Source: Cephalotus follicularis
Lineage: Eukaryota; Streptophyta; Magnoliopsida; Oxalidales; Cephalotaceae
Direction of reading: 5' to 3'
Assembly (NCBI GenBank): GCA_001972305.1
Contig: BDDD01006322.1
Location: 115,654 to 179,653, forward strand
Length of the DNA stretch: 64,000 nucleotides
Position 1 is the stretch's first letter; the number at the start of each line of letters is the position of its first letter. The notes under the pieces were generated by a model. The model did not search any database and had not been told where the DNA came from. It saw only the letters and a program-made list of their open reading frames with translations. This document shows, piece by piece, positions 34,027 to 46,037 of the stretch. Both the position numbers and the translations under genes were made by a program.

Positions 34027-34257
34027 AGAGGCAAACTTTGAGGCCAAGCTTGCATGGTGTCATCCATGACATCACCCATGTGAGCTTGCCTCCTTAGCCG
34101 CCCATGTGATGGAATTCCATCCAAACCAATGATGCCACCTACCCCTTTCCCGTAGAAAAACATAAGTCTTCCTTCCCTTGCTTGACACATGTCCCTCAAT
34201 CCATTCAAATCCTCCAAAATGGGATAAAAAACTAGAATTCTGCACCTGACACAGAGC

Positions 34258-34596
34258 AAAGCGTCGACTCTTTATCACTAAGCGTCGCCGGTCACGGCCT
34301 TATACTGAGTTCTCCAACTTCTATCCCGACTAAAGCGCTGACGATTTCCTACAAAGCGTCGCCGCTTTAAGTCTCCTCTAGGTCAACCTCAATACTTGAT
34401 CTCCAATGCGTCGTCCGTTAAACTTGAAGCACTGGCGCTTAACTTCAAAGCGTCGCCGCTTTCTTCCAAGCGTCGTCGGTTAGAGGCACCTGTCCAATTT
34501 GATATCGCACTGGTTTAAAGCGCCGTTAGGAGGGGTCAAAGCGTCGCCCGTTACTACCCAAGCGTCGACGCTTGAAGTGGAACTGTCGGCGCTTAA
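34258..34596. repeat. GTCGAC-type motif cluster (X LTR, copy 3)
   Basis: About twelve variants occur here, for example AAAGCGTCGACTCTTT, AAAGCGTCGCCGCTTT, AAGCGTCGTCGGTTA and AAGCGTCGACGCTTGAA. Confidence 0.85.
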
Positions 34597-34666
34597 GACA
34601 GTTTTCCCTTCTCAACGCTTAGCAAATATTCCATTTTCTTCCGGGGGCGCTACCCCCGAGCCCCTG

Positions 34667-34686
34667 CCCGCTGTCAGGGAAGCGGG
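34667..34686. other. GC-rich hairpin in X LTR
   Basis: CCCGCT and AGCGGG pair around an 8-base loop. This is the counterpart of 12,727-12,746 on the other strand. Confidence 0.65.
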
Positions 34687-35355
34687 ATCCCCCCGTCCGC
34701 TCAGCGGGGAGCGAAACCCCCGAACCCCCCGAGCGTAGGGTCATACTACGGGTCCCTTGAAATATTTTCCGATTACACAACAGCAATCATCTTTCCATAA
34801 TTAATATCTTTAATATAAATTCGGGTCATTACAAGCATAATGCCCAAGAATCCAATTCCAAGCATCCCTAACCCTAAGGAATGAGAAACAAAACACCAAC
34901 AAAAAAAAAACCCCCATGGTGGTTTGTCTAGGGTTTATCAAAACCCTGACAAACACCCACTGCCATGGTGCCAAGAAGGAAGAAGAAGAAGAAACTCTTA
35001 CCAATGCTGAAGACTCCCTCCGACAAGATAAGGTCCCACTACACTTTATCCCCAAAAGATCCAACCTCCTCCACAAGGCATGAATGAGAGGATCCAAGGA
35101 TGAAGGCAAAGGGTTTACCCTAGCCTAAATCACCCTCGGTAAAGATAAGAAGCAGTGTGCAAGTTGTCTCCACCTATAATGACCTTTGAGTGGTTAAAAG
35201 AGGCTTGAAAATTGCTGCAAATCACACCAGACGACATAGGCATCAATGTATAGGCGATATGCGTCGACACGTACGCAAGCAAGAAGAAGAGAACGCACAA
35301 CAGGGAAGAGAGCGAAAGAGGAAGAGTCTCAGTGTCTTGAAGAAGCTTCTCTCAA

Positions 35356-35365
35356 GCTTTTATAG
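35356..35365 (-). promoter_or_regulatory. LTR TATA box of F
   Basis: The minus strand reads CTATAAAAGC, followed by a GA-rich leader. The GTCAACGC motif cluster (35,404-35,745) lies just upstream of it, the same order as in the copia solo LTR at 2,704. Confidence 0.65.
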
Positions 35366-35403
35366 TCATACTTTCTCTCTCCTACTGTAGCGCAACATCA
35401 GCC

Positions 35404-35745
35404 TGTCAAGGAGTCAACGCCATGCGTCTCATCTTATCTATGCATCAACGCCAATGATAGGATGAAACAGGCACCTAGTCTCATTTGTCTTCGCGTCGAT
35501 GCCTAAAACCCATAGGGTCAACACGTAAACCTACTGGTTTTTAAATCGTCAACGCCATGCTTTCAATAGTGTTAATGCCTAGCCGCTCAATCTAGTTATG
35601 GCGTCAACGCATGCTCTCCAAGGTGTCAACGTCTAAAGCTACTGGTTTTTGTTAGTGTCAACACAATCCATTCGCGTCAACGCCTAGCAACTCAACTGGA
35701 CATGGCATCGACGCATGCTCTTCAAGGCATCGATGCCTAAGAAAA
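35404..35745. repeat. GTCAACGC/GTCGATGC motif cluster (F LTR)
   Basis: About thirteen sites occur, mostly GCGTCAACGC, with GCGTCGATGCC and GGCATCGACGCATGC. The core is the same as in other families but with GTCAAC in place of GTCGAC at many sites. Confidence 0.75.
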
Positions 35746-37033
35746 AGATGAGATAATCTCCTCTATTTTCAAACCCTTCGCATGGAATATTTTATCGTGC
35801 CATTGCATGGACCTAAATCCATCAAATGAAATTCTCACTAGCAAAACAACATCTTCCTTGATGTTGTCTTTTCACTAAATGATATGTGTCCCACCACATA
35901 TCAACCTGTTCAAAGTCAGGCAGAACCGAAAGCATGTCGATCTCCGGTACGATGATAAATTCCCAGTGCACCCCGTCATCTGGTAGGAGCACTCTAATAG
36001 TACACCAACTATCAGAGCACCCCTGGTGTGAACGCCCGTCACCCCCGGGATCCGTGTATTACCATGTCTATCAATCATGGTCTGAATAGCCAGTCGCTTT
36101 ATCCAGTCATCAGCATATGTGTCATGTTTCCTTTGTTATACTTGGCTCTGATCACTGCCTAGGGTTTGGATGAATGTCACCCCCAGTATTGCTGTGAGAG
36201 CTATGAATCTATGATTGCGCTGAGACTATCGGTAGACCTCCCATGGGAACCTCTCATTCCCAGTCCACCTATGCCTGATCGGGACTTTTAATCTGCAACG
36301 TACATAGACAAATAGAGCCAGTCACCCTCTGCCCGGGTGTGGCGATCCCCCATTGCCCACTCGCCCATACATCTCAATGCAGCTCCCATAAAACCAATAG
36401 ACAACCCTTTTGCCAACACCTGGCTAGTGCTGGAGAAGGCAGAAATCAAAGTCAAGCAGTCACCACACAATGCATTCCAGCCACTCAGGTCAAAGGAGAC
36501 AACGCAGGCTATAGACCTACTAGTCACCATAGACTATACACTGTTGAGACCATAGGAATCCTATTGACATTGGGTATTGACTATCCAAATAGCTTTCCTA
36601 TTGGTGGGTCTATTCGGTGTCCTGCTCTCTAGCATACACCTCACATTTAGCTTTAGGGATAAATCCAATTGGCTACGATATAACCATGCTAACCAGGGAG
36701 CAAGCTTAATGTGACAAGTCTTCATGGTTCATCAATGGCCCAAAGAAAGTGAACCTATGACTTGGAACATTTGTCACAGAGAGTAAGGACCTCATTCTCA
36801 TAGCCCTGTCAACACGAGATCCAACCCTTTGGATGTGACAGGGCGCTATATGAAATACAACTTATTAAGTATAATTATTCTATTCATTTTGGTTGGTTGG
36901 GATGAGCCACATAGCCTTGACTTTAAGGAAATATGCACATAGAATATAAAAGGAATTTAGAATTGTATAAATCAAGAGTGTTTATATACAAATGAGCCAT
37001 ATCATGTTATACAGGGACACCCCTAACCTAACA

Positions 37034-37046
37034 ATCTCCCACTTGG
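37034..37046 (-). promoter_or_regulatory. polypurine tract of F
   Basis: The minus strand reads CCAAGTGGGAGAT directly before TGTTAGG. This is the common 3' signature of plant copia elements. Confidence 0.85.
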
Positions 37047-37113
37047 CCTTACAGCCACGATGACCTGTAGCTTAAGCCCATAATACTCTGATGTCTCTCT
37101 AGAACAGTGCTGC

Positions 37114-38286
37114 TCAAGGTCTTGGTCTGCTAAATTTGCCTGTGGCAACTCTCTCTATGGTAATGTCTCCTCTATCAATGATCTCTCTGATCAAGTGATA
37201 CCGTCGCTGTATATGCTTGGAGCGATGATGAGACCGGGGTTCTTTGGCCTGTGCAACAGCCCCATTGTTGTCACAGTATACCATAACTGGACGTGCAATG
37301 GTTGGAACCACATCAAGTTCAGCAACGAACTTTCGCATCCAAACAGCTTCCTTAGCGGTATTTGAGGCTCCAACATATTCTGTTTCCATGGTAGAGTCAG
37401 TAGTAGTCTCCTGCTTGGAACTTATCCAGATAATAGCACCTCCGTTCAGGACGAAAACATATCCTGACACGGATTTGTGATCATCCGGTACACTATTGAA
37501 ACTAAAGTCTGTAAAGCCCCCTAATTTTAACTCACTATCTCCTCCATAGACAAAGAAGGTATCCTGAGTCCTTCTCAGGTATTTGAGTACCCCATTGACT
37601 GCCTCCCAATGTTTCTCACCGAGATCACACTTAAATCGACTAGCCATACCCAAGGCATCGGCGACATCAGGTCTAGTTCATAGCATGGCATACATGATGA
37701 TGCCAATTGCAGGAGCATATGGCTGCCTACTCATGCGAATCCTCTCCTCATTTGTCTATGGAGACATCCTCTTGGATAGGTGAATTCCCTGGCCAATCGG
37801 AAGATGGCCCTGCTTGGAATTCTCAAGTCCATACCATTTCAGCAGCTGGCTGATGTACTGGCTTTGGGAGAGTCTCAACAACTGATTAGATCTATCTCTA
37901 TAAATCTTTATACCCAATATATAGGATCCCTCTCCCGAATCCTTCATGGAGAAGTTCTTGGATAACAATACTTTAATGGACTGCAACATACCCACATCAT
38001 TCCCTATGATTAGTATGTCATCCACATACAGTACAAAGAACGTGATGTCCGTGCCATCCTGTGTCCGGTAGACACAAGGCTCATCCACGTTTTTTATGAA
38101 ACCAAAAGCCTTAACGGTCTTGTCAAAACGGACGTTCCATCTACGGGACGCTTGCTTAAGGCCGTAGATCGACCTTTGGAGCTTACACACTCTCTGTGGA
38201 TGCTCCATGGATGCAAACCCCTCCGGTTGGGAGATGTAAATGTCCTCTTCAAGAAAGCCATTTAGGAAGGCTGTCTTGACATCCAT
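37114..38286 (-). pseudogene. copia F RT C-terminal part and RNase H
   Basis: One frame runs from 38,286 to 37,114. RT reads MDVKTAFLNGFLEEDIYIS, VCKLQRSIYGLKQASRRWN, FFVLYVDDILIIGND with an intact YVDD, and YILGIKIYRDRS. RNase H follows with NGVLKYLRRTQD, FTDFSFNSVPDDHKSVSGYV, TTDSTMETEYVGASNTAKEA, VYCDNNGAVAQAKEP and RRYHLIREIIDRGDITIERV. Two in-frame stops lie between the parts (TAG after LSKRMSP near 37,756, TGA in the AML.TRPD motif near 37,680). The coding sequence begins abruptly at 38,286 because H separates it from the RT N-terminal part at 40,784. The three RNase H carboxylates visible are Asp in FTD, Glu in TEY and Asp in YCDN. Confidence 0.9.
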
Positions 38287-38290
38287 TTAT

Positions 38291-40781
38291 TGGAAACCTG
38301 GCAAGGGTTCCCAGTCGATTTGGTCCTAGGACACAAGTGTGTATAATTTTAATTTTTCAAAAACACCAAGACAACAAGTCAAGGTTCACACTAACATCGT
38401 AGTACCAAATAAGTAAGCCTAGGATCACCGTTTAATAAACAATCAAACCAAAACAAATATCAAGCATGCACATAATGATAAACTGAACACACATCGGTAA
38501 ACATAAAAGCATAAGGGAAGCAACCATACAAACATTGGAGGCTCCACCACTTTGCCGCTACACGCTTGCAGCAGCCACCGCCCTTCACCGGACGCATTTC
38601 CTACAATCCAGCGAGAACGTCAGCTACCAGCCACCACACCAACAGACACCAAATGCGCCGATCTACCCACCAGAGGCAGAGATTCGGCGGGAAGTGCCGT
38701 GAATCTCCCGGACGCAGCTGGCAGCGGCAGTGACTCATTGAGTTGGACTCAATGAGTTTCGATCCGACTCTCCATGGACCGGCCGCGCCATATCCGATCT
38801 CCAAAATGCTAGATCTTCACAATGCTAGCTGAGACTCACTATGACTAGCCATGGAACAGGCGGCCACAGCGAATCGGCGTGAAACGCATAGTCATGACTA
38901 CGGTCACTTCAACCCCGAGCCATAGACTCGCTGATCTATGCACCAGCGACAAAGGCTAGTCATGACTCGGTGCGAAACGCCAAGTCATCTTGGCGAGTTG
39001 ACTCACATCGCACAAACACCAGCCAAAACACATGGGAAACATAAAACTAAGATCAAAATGGATAGAGACATTGATTGGTTCCACCCATTGTGATAATCGG
39101 CGACGGAAAGAGATGCCGCTAGCAAGAAACATCAAAAACAGAAACGGTCGCCAGGAAGAGAAAGAAGGGGAAAATGGAGGGGAAAGAGAGGGGAGGACTC
39201 ACCGTGGATGCGCGGGTCCTCTTCCCTGCCACCAACGGCTCGCGCGTCGTCTTCTCTGGTCGAGCACACTCCCCTGCGCGTAACGTACGAAGTGTGTTTC
39301 TCTCTCTCACTAAAATGCACGAACGTGGTGTGTTGAAGACATAAAAGACAAAAGCATTTTTCTCCTTTTATTTAAAACATGTAATAGACATTTTAATTAA
39401 TTTGTTTCTCCCACATGTTTAATAATTCTCTCAATTAGTTCAACATGTTTCTCTCCTTTACAAATTAAAGACTCTCTCTTTAATTTGATTTAATAAAATT
39501 AAATCATGCTCCGTCTTTAAATCTCTTTATTTATCAAGATGACTATTAGTGGAATGAGAAAAAAACCAATAATGTTAAAATAATATATACTACTTAAAAA
39601 CTAGATTTACCACCAAGCGAGCATGTGTGCAGAATGCCCCACTTTTCCAATAATCAGGCGGAACCCGACAGCCTGATGGAATTTCTGGTACGATGATAAA
39701 TTTCCCAGAACATCCCAAAGTTCTTGTACGATTATCCAGCTAACCACCCCGGTGTGATCTATAATCACCCACAGATCCGTGGACCCCAAAGTACCACGTC
39801 TATCATTCGTTAGCCGGTTCACTAGTGCTTTATCACTGTCATTGCTTTGTGTGCCGCATATCCTTCAACATCTTGGCTCTGACCGCGGACTAGGGTTTGG
39901 ATTAATGTCACCCCTATGTAAAACCGCGATAACTGTAATTCCATGAACGCATTGAGACTATGGGAGACATCCCGGAAACCTCTCGTTCCCAATCTCCCAG
40001 TGCCCAGCCGGGACATTAAGTCGTCAATGGTCATAGATGTTATATAGCTTATAACCCTCAACACGGGTGTGACAATCCCATCTTGTGAACTCGCCCATAT
40101 ATCTCAATGCAGCTCCCACAAGGCCCAAATACAAACCTTTTTCCAGCACGTGACTAGTGCTAGGGAAGGCGGAAATCAAAGACAAGCAGTTACTACACAA
40201 TGCATGCCAGCCACTCGGGTTTAAGGACACAACGAAAATCATGTAAGATCTACTAGCCACCTCTGACTAAACACTACCGCGACAATAGGAACTCTATTGA
40301 CAGAGGTGTTGGCTCTCCAAATAGGTAACCTACGGTGGGTCGATTCAGTGTCGTGCCTCTGCACGCAACCCGCATCAGTTTTAGGGTAAAACCCAAGTGA
40401 CAATGAGATGATCCATCCTCCTTTACCATATGGAGCAAGCATAACACGACAAGTCTCTGCGGTTCATCAATTGCCATAAGAAAGTGAACCTGGACTTGGA
40501 ACTTTTGTCACAAGGGAGTAAGGATCTCATTCTCATAACCTCTCAGGCACGAGATCCAACCCTTTATGGACAGGGCGCTATATGTGTATTCAGTTGACAT
40601 GGTGATCAACTGATCCGTAGAGACAGTTTGGGATAATACATAGAGTAAAATGCCAATATTTACTTAATATGCACAATCGAGCACGAATAGAACTAAGAAT
40701 GTGCGATTCAAGAGTGTGTCATATGTCAACAACATATGTTTGCAGCCTTCTCGTGGCTTGCATGGACACCCTAATCTAACA
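38291..40781 (-). mobile_element. element H: solo LTR of F's family inside F
   Basis: The right end CTAATCTAACA matches the LTR edge of F (CTAACCTAACA at 37,033), and 39,620-40,781 matches F's LTR. No internal genes are present and the length fits one LTR. It splits F's RT within the ...YELWK/MDVKTAF segment. Flanking five-mers are TTTAT and TAATT, so a clean target duplication is not visible. Open frames at 38,552 and 39,032 are GC-rich leader sequence. Confidence 0.75.
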
Positions 40782-40783
40782 TA

Positions 40784-42150
40784 ATTTTCCATAGCTCATA
40801 ATTGTAATGAGTGGAAATAGCAAGCAATATCCGAATGGACTTAAGCATAGCTACTGATGAGAAAGTTTCGGTGTAGTCGACTCCGTGTCTTTGCCTATAC
40901 CCTTCCATGACCAATCGAGCTTTGTCAGTGTATATCTTTCCATCAGCGCCAATCTTTGTCTTGAAGGTCCATTTGTAACCAACCAATAGGGTTAATACCC
41001 TCAGGTGCATCGACCAAGTTCCATACTTGGTTGGTGTCCATGGAGTCGATCTCAGATTTCATGGCCGCTTGCCATGCCCCAGATTCAGTGCTCTTCAATG
41101 CCTCCTTGTAGCTATCAGGCTCGTCATCATCGATGTCATTGAGTTCCTTGGTGTCCTCAATGAGAAATCCATATCTCTTAGGAGGTACTGGAACTATGCG
41201 CCTAACTAAGATCTACTCTCAGGTTGGGAACCTTCCCCAACTATGTCTGTAGAGGGTTAAACCTCTAATTCCCCCTCATCCTTTGGGTTTTCACCAGGTG
41301 ACAACTCTCTCAGTTCCACCTTGCTCCCACTGCTCCCTGCAAGGAGCTATTCCTTCTCTAGGAAATGGCAATATGCAAAACGAAAGTCTTTCGCTCGCTA
41401 GGATCGTAAAAGTAATATCCTATACTCTCCTTATTGTATCCCACAAACCAGAAACGATCCCCTCATGCCTCAAACTTAGAAGGATCCGCCCTTCTAACAT
41501 AAGCTGGACCCAAACCCTCAAATGGTTTAGGCTGGGTTTCCTCCCGATATAAACCTAGTAAGGTATGGAAGTGACGGATTTTGAAGGAATCCGGTTTAGG
41601 ATGTACACTGTCGCATGTAGTGCATCAACCCTGAATGATATAAGAAGATCCGCCAAAGACATCATGGATCGGACCATGTTCATCAAAGTCCGATTCCTCC
41701 GCTCAGACACACCATTATGCTATGGTGTTTCTGGAGGTGTCCACTGAGAGAGAATTCTGTTATCCCTTAGATAACCAAGGAATTCAGCAAATAGGTATTC
41801 ACCACCTCGATCCGACCGGAGGACCTTGAAGGGTTTACCCATTTTCTTTTCTACTCCTAGTCTGAATTCTTTGAACCTCTCAAAGGCCTCAGACTTGTGT
41901 TTCATCATAAACACATAACCATACCGTGATAAGTAATTGGTGAAGGTGATGAAGTGGGGAAAACCTCCAATATCATTGACCGACATAGGTCCATAGACGT
42001 CGATGTGGACAAGAGCCAGTATGTCCGCTGCCCTTTCTTTTACCCCAGAGAAAGGAGATTTGGTCATTTTTCCAATTAAACATGACTGACACTCTGGAAA
42101 GGGCTCTACGTCCTGATGTCTAAAAGACCGTCCTTAACCAAGCGTGCTAG
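40784..42150 (-). pseudogene. copia F integrase and RT N-terminal part
   Basis: From 42,150 down: zinc-module end (ARLVKDGLF, PFPECQSCLIGKMTKSPFSG), integrase core with Asp in LVHIDVYGPMS, Asp in RSDRGGEYLFAEF and Glu in HNGVSERRNRT (a TAG stands before HNGV, at the 41,720 end). Then comes a decayed linker and the RT N-terminus EPDSYKEALKSTESGAW, MDTNQVWNLVDAPEG, YKWTFKTKIGADGKI and GVDYTETFSSVAMLKSIRIL. It stops at YELWK where H enters. Several stops and frame changes lie at 41,200-41,500. Gag and protease are missing: the piece begins inside the integrase, fused to G. Confidence 0.87.
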
Positions 42151-43246
42151 TCTACACCCAAATCTTCGATGAACTTCTTCATCCATACACCTTCCTTAGC
42201 AGCTTCCGATGCCACAATGTATTCAGCTTCAGTCATTGAATCCGCAGTGGTAGGTTGCTTCAAACTCATCCGCTCACTGCTCCACCATTCAAGGTGAACA
42301 CAAACCTTGATGTTGATTTTGAATGATCCACATCTGTCTGAAAATTAGAGTCAGTATAACCCTTAATCTTCAAATATTTTCCTCCATACATCAAGAATAT
42401 ATCCTTAGTCCTATTAAAGTACTTGAGGATACTTCGATAGCCTTCCAATGACTCTCACCTGGATTTGACTGATATCTGCTTGTAACACTTACATTTTATG
42501 CGATATCCGGTCTAGTGCAAAGCATAGCATACATGATGCTTCTAATTGTCGAAGCATAAGGAATGTCCATCATCCTCTGTTTTTCTTCTGCTGTCTTGAG
42601 AGACATCTGTTTAGAAAGTGAAATCCCATGACATAGAGGTAGATAACCTCTCTTCGAATTTTCCATGCTAAATCGCTTAAGCACTCTGTCAATGTACAAA
42701 GACTGGGATAACCCTATCATCCTTTTTTGATCTATCTCTATAGACCTTTATTCCTAGGATATAGGAAGCTTCTCCAAAGTCTTTCATTGAGAAAACTGTG
42801 GATAACCAAGCCTTTACGTTTGAAAACATGATCACATCATTTGCTATAAGGAGTATGTCGTCAACGTACAGGACTAGAAAAGTCACTTAGCTCCCACTAA
42901 CCTTTTTATACACACATGGTTCATCTCGATTCTTAATGAAATCAAACTCTATGATTGTCTCATTGAATCAGATGTTCCAACTTCTCAAAGCTTGCTTCAA
43001 TCCATAAATGGACTTCTGAAGCTTGCACACTTTGTGGTCCTCACCAGTAGATATGAAACCCTCAGGTTGAGTCATATATATGTCTTCATCAATGTTTCCA
43101 ATGAGAAAAGCAGTCTTCACATCCATTTGCCATATCTCATAGTCAAAATGTGTTGCTATAGCAAGTAAAATCCAAATGGATTTAATCATGGTTACGGGAG
43201 AGAAAGTTTCCTCATAATGAGGACCACCTCCGTTAGCCAGTGACAT
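42151..43246 (-). pseudogene. copia G RT and RNase H fragment
   Basis: A second copia polyprotein piece, clearly different from F, carries RT motifs HYEETFSPVTMIKSIWILLA, WQMDVKTAFLIGNIDEDIYM, VCKLQKSIYGLKQALRSWN, FLVLYVDDILLIANDV and YILGIKVYRDRS. RNase H motifs are RSILKYFNRTKD, GYTDSNFQTDVDHSKSTSRF and SMTEAEYIVASEAAKEG. There are several frame changes (42,886 to 42,720 to 42,448). RNase H stops after KKFIEDLGV and continues directly into F's integrase, which is the reverse of the copia gene order (integrase, RT, RNase H) and marks a deletion joining two elements. The 5' end is truncated near 43,215-43,246 by J. Confidence 0.88.
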
Positions 43247-43249
43247 CTG

Positions 43250-45082
43250 CCATCACTCGACTAATCAGGAATAACATAGACAATCGATTCAATCAATTCA
43301 GTTCAATAATAATATCACATATATGTATAATATGCAATATAAAAGTTGTTTTCTTTAGAAACATTTAACAATTCATTGATCGTACATCTCAAAGGAGGAA
43401 AACGATATCAATACAATAATGGTTCCCAGCAGGAGAATAAAACAGTAGGTACCTCTCATAGGAGGAAAAATCAGTAGTTTTTTTAACAATAAGCTTTCAT
43501 TTGAAAATGATAGTTGATATCATGAATTGTGCATATAGCACTTAGTTTGTTCAATCTTTGGAAATATGGAAACAATTAGGGTTTATAACACCCACTAGTA
43601 TATGCTAATTAACAGTAGCATATACAGCACAATAGCAAGACTGCAGCAATTCAATTGAGCCCAAACAGGACCTATATCATAACTTTAACCCAAGACAGTC
43701 GGCTGTTCTCAAGAACAGTCGGCTGTTTTGATTGGGTAGTCGACTGTTTCCTCTTAACAGTCGACTGGATAGGTTGAGTAGTCGACTGTCACGAAGAACA
43801 GTCGACTGTATTGCCCAGAAATTACAGGCAGTTTGCAGGGTATAAACTTTAATATCCAAATGCTAACTCAATTAATACATGCAATCAAACAGAAATTGAA
43901 CATACATGATATGCATAATATATCTTCCAAAAACATGTCAATACCCCTACCTTAAACGCTCTCCCAAGATCAATTGGGATTGATCTCTCTCTTTGACTTT
44001 CCAAGCCTTTTCCACCAACCAATCCTTCAATTCCAGCAGAATTAATCTATATCGTGCATGCATGAAGGTTCAGTCATCTAAACCAGTAGGTTTATCTAAT
44101 TGTCCAGTTACAAATATTACTCCACAGTAGCTTATCACAAGTTCATTAAGCCTTAAAACTATCCTTTTACAACCTCTCCTTCACATTATTAAACAACTTC
44201 TAATACCAACTTAATTCCCAGGTTTAGCCATTTGTTCTCATGTCACAGTGGATATATTATACTATCGTTAATACGTTTAATCCATTAACAACCTAATATC
44301 CAACTAGTGGCTCATAAGTTTCAACCTCTATTGAACCATTTACCATTTATAACACAATTCAAACTTGTTAACTTTTAATCAAGTTGGCAGAAGGTGTATC
44401 TAACCTCCTCCTAGCTACATTATCACATTAGCAGTGAGTTCGGATTGAGAACTTACCAAGAAAATCCAAGCTTCAATTTCCTCTTGAGCTCTAATCCTTC
44501 AACATGCAAGCTCCATCAATTCTCCAACAATTCTCCTCTTCTCTCAGTGTTTTCTAACACTCTTACTCTAATCTACCAGCTGATATAAAGGCTTAGGAGC
44601 CTTAGAATTTGCCAGACTCCATTACTCAGCTCTCTCCCTCTTTTCCTTCCCTCTCTCACATGCCTCTCCTCACCTTTTCTCTTCTATTTTTGCAGGTTAA
44701 AGGTCTGCAAATCTTGCAGGTGGAATAGAGGACATGCAAGGTACTCCCCTTGCATGTTATGGCAGCTGGTGACACGCATGTCACATGCATGCCACGATTA
44801 GAACACTTGTCATCACTGTCTCTGCGCCTACCAGACGCCTGTTCTGTACCATTCCAGTCGACTGTCTTTAACAGGCAGTCGACTGTCCACTCACGCATCA
44901 AACAGTCGACTGTTCCCCTGTGACAGTCGGCTGTCGATGGCTACTTTTGGTTATTTTAGGTTCATTTGCTCAATTAAATTAATGACCACCATCCGTATAA
45001 TAGTTGGACATTAAATTCAAGCAAGTGCACATTTTATTCATCAAAAGTACAATGTACACGAATTGAATTTGCGGTTATTACA
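43250..45082 (-). mobile_element. LTR-like sequence J
   Basis: The right end GCGGTTATTACA (minus TGTAATAACCGC) looks like an LTR start. A minus-strand TATA-like CCTTTATATC at 44,589-44,598 with a GAGA leader supports the orientation. No genes are seen in 1.8 kb; short open frames are chance. The left end is unclear and no target duplication was found. It carries ten CAGTCGACTG-type palindromes in two groups. Confidence 0.5.
43694..44937. repeat. CAGTCGACTG palindrome groups (J)
   Basis: Six sites lie at 43,694-43,815 and four at 44,853-44,937, mostly ACAGTCGACTGT, some with GTCGGC in the centre. The GTCGAC core is the same as in the other families but the arms are CA/TG, not GC/GC. Confidence 0.85.
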
Positions 45083-45863
45083 TAAAGTTAACCTAATTAC
45101 AAAACTAACAATATTTTGAAACTTTCTAATTTTGATGTCAGGCGTTGTAAGCGTCGGCGGTTTGAAACGCAAAAGTGCTGAGATGCACAACTTTAAGTGT
45201 TAAGCGTCTACTTGAATATTCAGCAATGTAGAGTTAAGCGTCGATGCTTATCTTCTGGGCATCGATAGTTTGAAGCATTGGCATTGACACCTTAATGTTA
45301 TGACGTGAGCTCTTTCCGCGCTTTAGTGGTTAATCGTCGACAGTAATAAGCAAGGCGTCGACGCTTAAAGTGTGTAATATGATCATTAAACTTTTGTACG
45401 AAAGTGTTGATGCTTTAATCTTAACTGCTGGCGCTTTATGTCTAGTCGTTGACGCTTATGTTGAAGTCGTTGACGCTTTGCTAACTTTTTCTGTCGAAAA
45501 TTACCATTCTTCAAGCTTTGATCTTTTTGTCTCCAATTTGCGACAATTTGACTAGTATTTATGCACTTTAATCCTTTTGGCCTTGCACCTGAAAATCAAT
45601 GCAACACAACCAAAGTAGTCTATTCCAAGCATAAAAATATCATAAATAAATCCTTAAAAACAACACATGTTTATGCTAAACAAATACCCACATACTTCAA
45701 CTTTGCTTGTCCTCAAGCAAACAAAATGGAAAGCTAAAACAAGAAAACAAAGACAAGAACAAAAATAAAAATAGAAAATGTAAACAAAAACCTAACTCAT
45801 TTTCGTAGGAATCACTATTGCATTTAGCATTTGCAACAAGCCTTTAAACCCCTAGGTGGCCCT
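45083..45863 (-). repeat. Athila-like element I: 3' LTR (truncated) and 3' untranslated region
   Basis: 45,083-45,661 matches 61,268-61,832 of the other I LTR. At 45,683-45,725 the minus strand reads TTGCTTGAGGACAAGCAAAG and later TATGTGGGTATTTG. This is the GAGGACAAGCAA plus G-rich signature that precedes the 3' LTR in Athila-type elements. The LTR start is therefore near 45,682. The remaining 180 bases to 45,863 are untranslated and end at E's target site GCCCT. J cuts the LTR on its left. Confidence 0.82.
45140..45480. repeat. GTCGAC-type motif cluster (I LTR, left)
   Basis: About twelve sites occur, for example AAGCGTCGGCGGTTT, AGGCGTCGACGCTTAAA, TAAGCGTCGATGCTTAT and GTCGTTGACGCTTTG. 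Confidence 0.8.
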
Positions 45864-46037
45864 TGTAACGCCCGGTATTTTCCTGAATGTAATATTTCAA
45901 TTTATGATGTAATCATTAAACCTGATTTTATGAGTATGTTGAGTTTTTGAACTCAAAGGATGCTCACAAACCCTACTTATGACTTTGGAAATGGAATGTG
46001 TATGTCAAAACTTGAAACGGCACTGCTTTGGGATAAA

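Larger units (their letters stand above)
31892..34833 (-). mobile_element. X-family solo LTR in F's LTR
   Basis: A 2,942-base LTR reads TGTAACACCCCCGATC at the left and AAATTCGGGTCATTACA at the right, with the perfect target duplication AGCAT (31,887-31,891 and 34,834-34,838). It is in opposite orientation to the copy at 12,581 and about 800 bases longer, partly from short tandem repeats at 33,100-33,500. Confidence 0.95.
31604..37033 (-). mobile_element. copia element F, 3' LTR (with nested X solo LTR)
   Basis: The right edge (minus start TGTTAGGTTAGGGGTGTCC) follows the polypurine tract of F. The left edge is placed at TGTCGGGAACG, where A's LTR is cut. Without the X insertion the length is 2,483 bases, close to the 2,491 of H, and 35,880-37,033 matches H's 39,620-40,781 (for example the ACGATGATAAAT and AATGTCACCCC blocks). 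The 5' LTR of F is absent from the window. Confidence 0.75.

Noticed and set aside
38552..39320. GC-rich stretch with frames of 60-83 codons as a possible host exon
   Set aside because: It falls inside H, a copia solo LTR, at the leader position. No splice signals or conserved protein features were seen.
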